NCBI GenBank assembly: GCA_037951105.1 | Contig: JBAMJV010007495.1 | Span: 36,001 to 100,000 of the forward strand | DNA from: Echinarachnius parma | Lineage: Eukaryota > Echinodermata > Echinoidea > Clypeasteroida > Echinarachniidae | Length of the DNA: 64,000 bases | Direction of reading: 5' to 3' | Shown here: in pieces, positions 59,701 to 64,000 of the stretch | Numbering within the stretch: the stretch's first letter is position 1 | Layout of the letters: each line of letters opens with the position of its first letter | Notes under the pieces: generated by a model | Databases searched by the model: none | The model's input: only the letters and a program-made list of their open reading frames with translations | What the model was told of the DNA's origin: nothing | Made by a program: the position numbers and the translations under genes

Positions 59701-62700
59701 ATCGCCCTTATCACTCTGCTTCATACAATATCGACTTGAAGATTAACTTACCGTAAAACTTTTGATAGTTTAATTAAACATCAATTGCTGATGGGAGTAT
59801 CTACTCTTAATACAAAAATATAGTAATTTTAAATTAAAAAACCCCCACAGAAACTGACCTCCGATAGAATGTGTGATCGGTCTGGATGTAGAGATTACAT
59901 GTCTGATCATACTGGATCACTGCTTGCCGTCTGTAGCGGTGCTGTGCATCGTCCATATCAACATCCACATCATCCTGAAGTGTGGGCTTCTGCTAAAAGA
60001 TAATGTTTAAGGTTAGTGTAGTTGAAGAATTTTCTTTTGCAAAATTAAATATTAAATATCGAAATGTACATTTTTAAGATTATAAATTACATTTTATAAT
60101 GGAATAAGAGAGATTTCCCCCGAAAAACCCATTTTGATGTAAGAAAAAGTGCTAGCACTTACACCAAAGGTGCCGATCGTGCTGTAAGGCACTTATAAAC
60201 TGTATTGTGTATGAAGTAAACAAAATAAATTCAACTGACATAACAAATCAAATTGAGGTTGGGTGTACAAAAACATCTCATTAAACTGGATCAAAATAAT
60301 GATGATTGAATTTATGTTATTGATTTCATTGTTAGCCAATTATTTATTATGATCTATAGATTTCACAAGTTAATTTGTATTGTTTTATGATTCAATTAAA
60401 AGCCATAGGAATCTTAAAACAAACTCTGAATTAACAACATGATGCAATGACCCCTCACCTTCAAGTTCTTCAGTTTATTGTTCATCCTCTTCAGTACCTC
60501 TCCCTTCACTCCGCAACTCCCCTGCCCTTCACCTTCCTCAACCACCTCCTCCTTGTCACCATGACGACCTCCTCCTCCTCCCAGTAAACTCTCTGGTAAT
60601 AGCACATCCTCATCCCTGTAGATGACGGAGTGGAATTCGGCAGCTTTCAGATAGCGGTCTGACGGCTCTACGGAGTAGTGCTCTTGAACTGTCGGGAGGA
60701 GGATACGCCCCTCGAATCGCCCGTCAGTGACGGATCCGTGGCAGTACGAGTCGTGCTCGCCTTTTGATTTAAAAATAAAATAGAATTATTAAGAAGCAAC
60801 TGATTTTATTATTCTAAGAATTTTATTTTTAAGAAGCAACTGATTTTATTATTCTCAGAATTTAATTTTGCATGGAGTTACAAAGTCAAACTAAGAAAAA
60901 ATCCCAAATTAATAATTTGGTCCGATTAATGTAAAATAAAAACCATTCATGTCTAAACTTCCACACAGAGAAAACAACGTCAAAAGAAGAAACTGTAAAA
61001 AACTTAAACGTTAAAATATTTTTTTAAATGGTGGCTTCCAAAAACTTAGTAGCACATACTACATTTTATATATATGAGATCATATTTTCAAGAGAACAAC
61101 GGACCTCCATCCTTAATGTGACTTGAATGAACTATTCTCCAACTGCTTATTCCATAATAATACCAATATGAAAAGCAGGCAAGCTTCCACAAACTTACCA
61201 TCAAGTTCCCCAACATACATAGGAGCATCTTCAAAGGAATAGGGAACCTCCCCCTGCGATGTGACTACTGTGAATTCTTTGGAGAATGTGGAAACATCCC
61301 TCCTTAGCCTCAGGTGGAAATCCCTGGATTCAAGCAGAAACAACATTGAAGAACACAATATTCAGCAACATTAATGTTTGAGTGTCAAGCTAATGTTTAA
61401 TTTCTAAACAAATTAATAACAATAATTAAACCAAAACAAATTGTTATTTTACTTTGATTGACACAGGTTACACAGGGTAACCAGGGTTACAAAAGTATAC
61501 TTAATTGTGGGAAGGCTTTCAATCCTAGCAGAATCTTCATCAGAAACTAAATTATCTTGTTATACTATAAATGAAGTTAAACTCTGAATGAGAGTGTGTA
61601 AAGCATGAGTAGCACCTGCTGGAATGCTCCTCAGGGAGTGGAGAGAGTGCACAGTAAGTGCTAGATTAATTGCGGATGTGTATCCGATGACCGAGTTAAA
61701 AATAATATTAGGTGCAGGACTGCAGGTCCTTCTGGGAGAACAGAGCAAAAAGCACTGAAGAGGCTAACCTGGATAAATAAAACAAACAAAAACAAGTCGT
61801 TGCTTTACCTGCCATGTGCGTTAAACTTGATCTCCACCCGGTGTTCGGATCCTGCAGATCTGACTACTCTCTGATGCTGCAAGTGAACATGAGCCGTGTT
61901 GTAGTCCAGCCCCTCATAGTGCTCTATATGATCGTTCAGTTTTGCACCTGTCAAAATGGCAAATCAAATATGTGAAATTTTGTAGTTTCAGACAATGATA
62001 CAGTATCATATTTAGTCGTAATTTGCCCGCACAATACAGAGTTCACACAATCAACCATAGGCATAGTGAACAATCACATGCTATGAAATCTCTCTGTATC
62101 TAGATCCTTTTCATAGCTTGTGACTGCACTACGGCCAATTAGTTTGTGTACACTGCACAGTCTGCACTTTTTGCATGAATTATGAATACGACTGTTGACT
62201 GTACGCAGCATTACTAAATAGCAGTGCGAGATGCAGTAGACTACCAAGTAGTGATGTACTACATGTATCATTTACCGTTTATGTAAAGAGGCCCCTAAAA
62301 GAGACCTATTCATCAGTCTAGTATTACTATCAACAATGACAATGTCGAAAGGAGACGAATAATGTAATATGTTTTTAAATTTAGTTTACTGTTTTGTATT
62401 TTTATTTACTACTCCAATTATGTTTTGCTTATAAATAAAGCCAGGCAAGCAGTTATAACAAGAAGTAGAATTACCCCAGGTTGTTAACAAATTTTGAAAA
62501 GTTATCATAATCATTATAGCGAATACAGCTACCAGTTAACTCGGTCACATTTAATTTTCAACTACCACTCAGTCCATCCCCATTACTGTGGGTACCTATA
62601 CAGGTACCCACATCCCCACCTACATCAAAACGTAAGGTAGGGTTTCTCCCCGTTCATTCATTCCACTTATGACATGACATTTGTAATCTATAAGGTGAAA

Positions 62701-63820
62701 TTAAATCATTGAAAGATGTGTTTTTGATACTTACCCACTTTTCTTGCTATGAATCAGCCAATATTTCACGTTCATTTGCCATGCAGTCGCGTCGAGCGCT
62801 GATCATCGCACACGCTTGCGACGGAAGTACCGTGAAAAGTGTGTTGCTGAAATGACCTTTCGTTAGGTAGTCTTCGTCCAGCCATGAATTGATACGTTGT
62901 AAATTACTTACGCACATTATTGTATGCCTGTCAAATCGGAAATAAAGTGTGTGCCACTGAGTGCGCTTGAGATGAAACTACCGTATTTTGCTTGCGAATT
63001 GTTGTTTTTCAAACTTTTAAAGAATATGGATTTAAAAATTGTAACGACTGATTTTTTAATAGAATTAAATAAAATACGATGGAATATACTGTATTTATTT
63101 TTTATGAAAAAACGTACACACATTAAATTAAATTATACATTTTTACTTTGCAGTTTTAACAGTTGATGATGAGCCTTGCTTCCGACCAAAACAAGTTCGT
63201 ATGATTGATGACGTAATACAATTTGCGGTAGCTACACGGTGAACACCATTATTACGTGTGCGGTGATGCTGGATTGACGTGCAGTTCAGGACCAACGAAT
63301 AAAATTGTAGCCCATTTCAATTTAGCTAGGGGCAACGTGACGCCTCCAAATGGAGGATTTTAAACCTGTCATCTAGCACGATCTGCAAAGTTTGGTGAGA
63401 AAATAAAAAAACACACAGTGATTAATTTAACGTCATATACAGTCCTACAAAAAAAAACGGGGGTTAGTGAAGTCCCTACTGCTATACGGCAGTGTGACTT
63501 TTGGGCATACTTGGGCATACTTGGCCATACAGTTTCCCATTCGCTAGTGTACATCGCGACGCAGGCGTGACTCAGTCAGTAATGCAGGTTATAATAACAA
63601 ACATATTACTGAACACACGGGACTAGTAAAAATGTAAAATTCTTAACCCACTACATGAGAGTGGTCTAAAAGGCATAGATATGATTAATAAACATAATTT
63701 AGACAACGTACCTGTAGATAATGATGTCCAGACGGCAACTATCGCTAAAATGTAGGACGCAATACGGCTTAGTGTTGAATCCATGTCCATATTTTGATTC
63801 TGGAAACACGACAGTCGCAT
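47541..63820 (-). CDS. ADAM10/Kuzbanian-like metalloprotease paralogue, complete spliced gene
   Basis: Spliced on the minus strand: 63820-63712, 61947-61809, 61323-61199, 60760-60459, 59992-59859, 59371-59248, 58524-58341, 56399-56245, 54212-54032, 51231-51072, 50293-50107, 49394-49301, 48348-48125, 47795-47541; 790 residues. Order: signal peptide (about 10-36), prodomain with candidate switch Cys in GSCGVKGEV, basic cleavage site HRYRRQ in exon 5, metalloprotease with [12 protein letters not shown] (415-426), disintegrin/Cys-rich region, membrane span (about 708-730), cytoplasmic tail. [16 protein letters not shown] and LNTGVVT place it nearer ADAM10 than ADAM17. The tail lacks [10 protein letters not shown], so it is a diverged paralogue, probably a membrane sheddase with other partners (inference). 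Exon phases match the plus-strand ADAM10 except for two introns. Confidence 0.92.
47960..48053 (-). pseudogene. Partial copy of paralogue exon 13, donor half
   Basis: On the minus strand it encodes [20 protein letters not shown] and WIT with an intact GTAAGA donor. It lies 165 bp downstream of the real exon and has no acceptor half. Confidence 0.85.
48125..48348 (-). CDS. ADAM10-like exon 13, membrane-proximal region
   Basis: Acceptor TTCTCTTTAG, donor ACG/GTAAGA; phase 1 in, 0 out. It encodes [34 protein letters not shown] and AIAEWIT, the ADAM10 stalk. Copies of each half lie on either side. Confidence 0.94.
48415..48523 (-). pseudogene. Partial copy of paralogue exon 13, acceptor half
   Basis: It matches the first half of exon 13 ([21 protein letters not shown]) including the TCTTCAG acceptor region, then stops before the donor half. 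Confidence 0.85.
48598..48650 (-). pseudogene. Short relic of paralogue exon 13 start
   Basis: It matches the acceptor and first ~35 nt of exon 13 (CTAAAGCTCC equivalent) with many changes. Confidence 0.5.
49125..49161. repeat. C-run then A-run
   Basis: About 17 C followed by about 20 A; assembly length is unreliable. Confidence 0.85.
49301..49394 (-). CDS. ADAM10-like exon 12, Cys-rich region
   Basis: Acceptor TTCCCTCAG, donor GAGA/GTAAGC; phase 0 in, 1 out. It encodes [19 protein letters not shown] and CDLCCKDE, aligned with plus-strand exon 12. Confidence 0.9.
49465..49490 (-). pseudogene. Short relic of paralogue exon 12
   Basis: CGGTTCTGCAGGAAGCAGAT closely repeats the exon 12 segment CGGTTCTGCAGGAAACAGAT. 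Confidence 0.5.
49500..49645 (-). mobile_element. SINE 3' part, reversed
   Basis: ATTTATATAGCGCC, ATCATCTCTAAGCGCTTTAC and CACATTGTGTGCACCATCTC match the SINE at 23538 and 38575 in reverse. Confidence 0.75.
49929..49985 (-). pseudogene. Partial copy of paralogue exon 11, donor end
   Basis: On the minus strand it reads [15 protein letters not shown] (with silent changes) followed by GTAAAG. Only the last ~50 nt of the exon are present. Confidence 0.8.
50107..50293 (-). CDS. ADAM10-like exon 11, disintegrin and Cys-rich region
   Basis: Acceptor GCATGACAG, donor GGG/GTAAGG; phase 2 in, 0 out. It encodes [29 protein letters not shown] and [11 protein letters not shown], spanning in one piece what plus-strand exons 10 and 11 encode around the AT-AC intron. 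Partial copies flank it on both sides. Confidence 0.93.
50337..50735. repeat. CAGTCAAACCTGT elements around exon 11 copies
   Basis: Two short elements (50337-50415, 50555-50735) of the same type as 12919-13415, separated by the partial exon 11 copy. Confidence 0.7.
50466..50545 (-). pseudogene. Partial copy of paralogue exon 11, acceptor end
   Basis: On the minus strand, CACATGACAG is followed by [17 protein letters not shown], then unrelated sequence. A CAGTCAAACC-type repeat sits next to both the real exon and this copy, so the two were duplicated together. Confidence 0.85.
50822..51068 (+). mobile_element. tRNA-derived SINE, nearly complete
   Basis: A-box-like GTGGCTCAGTGGTAAAGCC and B-box-like GGGTTCAAACCCC, then a body and an ATAAAATATTATTATTATTA tail that abuts the donor of paralogue exon 10. 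Not a functional tRNA: the tail runs on as SINE body. Confidence 0.75.
51072..51231 (-). CDS. ADAM10-like exon 10, disintegrin domain
   Basis: Acceptor CACGCTGCAG, donor GCAG/GTTAGT; phase 1 in, 2 out. It encodes [20 protein letters not shown] and C..TCC...CTLAPGAFC, longer than plus-strand exon 9 and with the ADAM10-like CCNAQNADG loop. A tRNA-like SINE ends at its donor. Confidence 0.93.
51367..51753. mobile_element. MITE
   Basis: Ends GGTCCCATACTTGCCAACA and GTTGGCAAGTATGTGGTCC. Confidence 0.7.
51965..52060 (-). mobile_element. tRNA-like SINE fragment
   Basis: GAGCAAAGAAAAATAGGC, then a reversed A-box-like region, as at 7978-8060. Confidence 0.5.
52283..52733. mobile_element. TTAAAGTGATCC-type MITE, diverged
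   Basis: GTGATCCATTATTAAACTTT and ACAAAGTTAACGGATCATTT form imperfect inverted ends. Confidence 0.6.
53400..53478. repeat. (TTG)n tract and G homopolymer
   Basis: GTTGTTGTTG runs followed by ~16 G. Frames read here are low-complexity artefacts. Confidence 0.85.
53678..53790 (-). pseudogene. Third copy of paralogue exon 9, donor half
   Basis: On the minus strand it encodes [20 protein letters not shown] and YSKVNCFN with donor GTAAGT, more diverged than the second copy. It stays in the same frame as the real exon (354 bp apart). Confidence 0.85.
53859..53960 (-). pseudogene. Second copy of paralogue exon 9, donor half
   Basis: On the minus strand it encodes [20 protein letters not shown] and SKVNCFK with donor GTAAGT. 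It is nearly identical to the real exon, 173 bp downstream, and lacks the acceptor half. Confidence 0.85.
54032..54212 (-). CDS. ADAM10-like exon 9, end of catalytic domain
   Basis: Acceptor CTCAATACAG, donor AAAT/GTAAGT; phase 0 in, 1 out. It begins HDSASVTC, includes [18 protein letters not shown] (Met-turn) and ends [12 protein letters not shown]. Two tandem copies of the donor-side part follow in the intron. Confidence 0.94.
54340..54705. mobile_element. TTAA-ended MITE, family B, partial
   Basis: CCTTGTTGTATTCTTATTAA ... AACAAAGTTACTAGATC as in 9987-10370; both ends eroded. Confidence 0.65.
55055..55855. repeat. Inverted repeat enclosing two MITEs
   Basis: Arms of ~105 bp (55055-55160, 55750-55855; CTCTGCGGTTTCAGAGACTC and its complement) enclose a GATTGTAAGTC MITE (55165-55315) and a family A MITE (55315-55746, TTAAAGGGGACCACC ... 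GGTGGTACTCTTTAA). Confidence 0.75.
56063..56112 (-). pseudogene. Partial copy of paralogue exon 8 with zinc motif and stop
   Basis: On the minus strand it encodes [13 protein letters not shown] followed by TAG and GTAAGA, where the real exon ends CAG/GTAAGA. The intron flank is duplicated with it. Confidence 0.8.
56245..56399 (-). CDS. ADAM10-like exon 8, zinc-binding helix
   Basis: Acceptor CCCATTAATAG, donor CAG/GTAAGA; phase 1 in, 0 out. It encodes [21 protein letters not shown] and [12 protein letters not shown]. The third zinc His again starts the next exon. A partial copy of the 3' end lies about 180 bp downstream. Confidence 0.94.
56445..56690. mobile_element. GTGGCCCAG-type MITE near paralogue exon 8
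   Basis: ATGCTAGAAGTTGAC ... TTTCAAGCACTGCA; lies ~45 bp upstream of the exon 8 acceptor. Confidence 0.6.
57128..57488. mobile_element. TTAA-ended MITE, family B
   Basis: TTAAAGGGATCTAGTAACAT and GTTACTAGATCCCTTAAA inverted ends. Confidence 0.75.
57618..57790. mobile_element. GATTGTAAGTC foldback MITE
   Basis: GTTGCAGAAAGAGATACAAT ... GGATCTCTTTCTCCAACGGG. Confidence 0.75.
57851..58255 (-). pseudogene. Three partial copies of paralogue exon 7, donor half
   Basis: Copies begin near 57851, 58009 and 58152 and each repeat the TAAAACYTAYT donor region and the block coding [15 protein letters not shown] in varying states. The copy next to the exon is the best preserved. Period is about 145-180 bp, with a CAGTCAAACC-like repeat between units. 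Confidence 0.82.
58341..58524 (-). CDS. ADAM10-like exon 7, catalytic domain
   Basis: Acceptor TCTGTAATAG, donor GACA/GTAAGT; 184 nt as in plus-strand exon 6. It encodes [24 protein letters not shown] and [12 protein letters not shown]. Three partial copies of its donor-side half lie downstream in the next intron. Confidence 0.94.
59248..59371 (-). CDS. ADAM10-like exon 6, catalytic domain
   Basis: Acceptor CAAAACCTAG, donor AGG/GTGAGC; phase 2 in, 0 out. It encodes [18 protein letters not shown] and [10 protein letters not shown], corresponding to the second half of plus-strand exon 5. Confidence 0.92.
59447..59720 (-). pseudogene. Two decayed copies of paralogue exon 5, donor half
   Basis: ACCTCCTGTATAATGTGCGA (about 59447) and GGTTACAATGTCTGATTGGT (about 59659) match the exon 5 end at ACCTCCGATAGAATGTGTGA, at ~205 bp spacing, inside the intron found only in this gene. 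Confidence 0.65.
59859..59992 (-). CDS. ADAM10-like exon 5, activation site and catalytic start
   Basis: Acceptor ATCTTTTAG, donor GGAG/GTCAGT; phase 0 in, 2 out. It encodes an acidic stretch ([10 protein letters not shown]), the basic site HRYRRQ and [13 protein letters not shown]. The following intron is absent from the plus-strand gene and contains decayed copies of this exon. Confidence 0.9.
60459..60760 (-). CDS. ADAM10-like exon 4, prodomain with Cys switch
   Basis: Acceptor TTTAAATCAAAAG is weak in pyrimidines; donor AAG/GTGAGG. It encodes [16 protein letters not shown] and HSVIYRDED, then a low-complexity Gly5 and Glu-rich insertion not present in the plus-strand gene, then [15 protein letters not shown] carrying the likely switch Cys. 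Confidence 0.9.
60772..60866. repeat. Tandem duplication, ~48 bp x 2
   Basis: TTAAGAAGCAACTGATTTTA unit repeated once in the paralogue intron next to exon 4. Confidence 0.8.
61199..61323 (-). CDS. ADAM10-like exon 3, prodomain
   Basis: Acceptor GAATCCAG, donor GATG/GTAAGT; phase 2 in, 1 out. It encodes [20 protein letters not shown] and ends YVGELD, as in ADAM10 prodomains. Confidence 0.92.
61608..61790 (+). mobile_element. SINE-like fragment
   Basis: GGAATGCTCCTCAGGGAGTG and GTATCCGATGACCGAGTTA match the SINE at 38575. It ends in GATAAATAAAAC, about 20 bp from exon 2 of the paralogue. Confidence 0.6.
61809..61947 (-). CDS. ADAM10-like exon 2, prodomain
   Basis: Acceptor TTTTGACAG, donor GCAG/GTAAAG; phase 1 in, 2 out. 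It encodes [20 protein letters not shown] and ends KFNAHGR, the same prodomain strand as plus-strand exon 2. Confidence 0.92.
61951..63711. other. Paralogue intron 1, nothing coding
   Basis: AT-rich. A small palindrome GTGGGTACCTATACAGGTAC lies near 62588. No further exon was recognised. Confidence 0.5.
63712..63820 (-). CDS. ADAM10-like exon 1, start and signal peptide
   Basis: The first ATG (63820-63818) reads [15 protein letters not shown] and then the hydrophobic [17 protein letters not shown]; donor ACAG/GTACGT, phase 1. In-frame Met codons at residues 11 and 13 would give a more typical signal peptide, so the true start may be one of those. The 5' UTR is unknown. Confidence 0.82.
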
Positions 63821-64000
63821 TGACTAATTGAAGGATCTGCTCTTATGCACTTTCACTACACAGAGATAATGCGGAAAATATTCCGCGAATATTTCGGGCA
63901 AAACAAGCGGCCTTCGGCTATAATAACGCATGTATATAGTTTAGAAAAGAACGCCTGCATAGACGCCTACGGTTATACGAGTTAATATGAAAATCAAGCG
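63821..64000. promoter_or_regulatory. Upstream flank of the paralogue
   Basis: This would hold the 5' UTR or promoter of the minus-strand gene if exon 1 is the first exon. I see no convincing TATA or initiator pattern. Confidence 0.25.

Noticed and set aside
63623-63711. Continuation of exon 1 frame to residue 65
   Set aside because: A strong GTACGT donor at 63711 and the phase-1 join to exon 2 show the rest is intron.

Overview
ORGANISM. This is animal nuclear DNA. Two spliced genes have short exons (85-302 nt) and long introns, and the rest is AT-rich sequence packed with inverted-repeat (foldback/MITE) elements, tRNA-like SINEs and a few larger transposons. The genes and repeat style fit a marine invertebrate, most likely a deuterostome (sea-urchin-like echinoderm, hemichordate or cephalochordate). 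That placement is inference; the sequence alone does not fix it. GENES. Two membrane ADAM metalloproteases of the ADAM10/Kuzbanian family lie tail to tail. The plus-strand gene (exons between 6227 and 34265) is a close ADAM10 orthologue; its first, signal-peptide exon was not found and probably lies upstream. The minus-strand gene (63820 down to 47541) is complete in 14 exons, 790 residues, and is a diverged ADAM10/Kuzbanian-like paralogue. I joined exons by hand; all junctions keep frame and both totals are whole numbers of codons (738 residues plus stop, and 790 plus stop). Splice phases match exon by exon apart from two differences: the minus gene has an extra intron in the early catalytic domain, and the plus gene has an extra intron in the disintegrin/Cys-rich region. 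That extra plus-strand intron reads as a U12-type AT-AC intron (27333-29766). LAYOUT. 1-6.2 kb: a motif-repeat region, a foldback element, a 2.26-kb DNA transposon and decayed copies of ADAM10 exon 2. 6.2-34.3 kb: the ADAM10 gene, introns full of MITEs. 34.3-47.5 kb: intergenic/3' UTR sequence with repeats only. 47.5-63.8 kb: the paralogue. 63.8-64.0 kb: its upstream flank. MAIN OBSERVATION. About half of the exons in both genes are accompanied by extra partial, mostly decayed tandem copies of themselves in the neighbouring introns. The copies keep either the acceptor side or the donor side of the exon, some remain open in frame, some carry stops, and two have been broken by later transposon insertions. 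I saw no prokaryotic genes, CRISPR arrays, rRNA, clear functional tRNA or virus.
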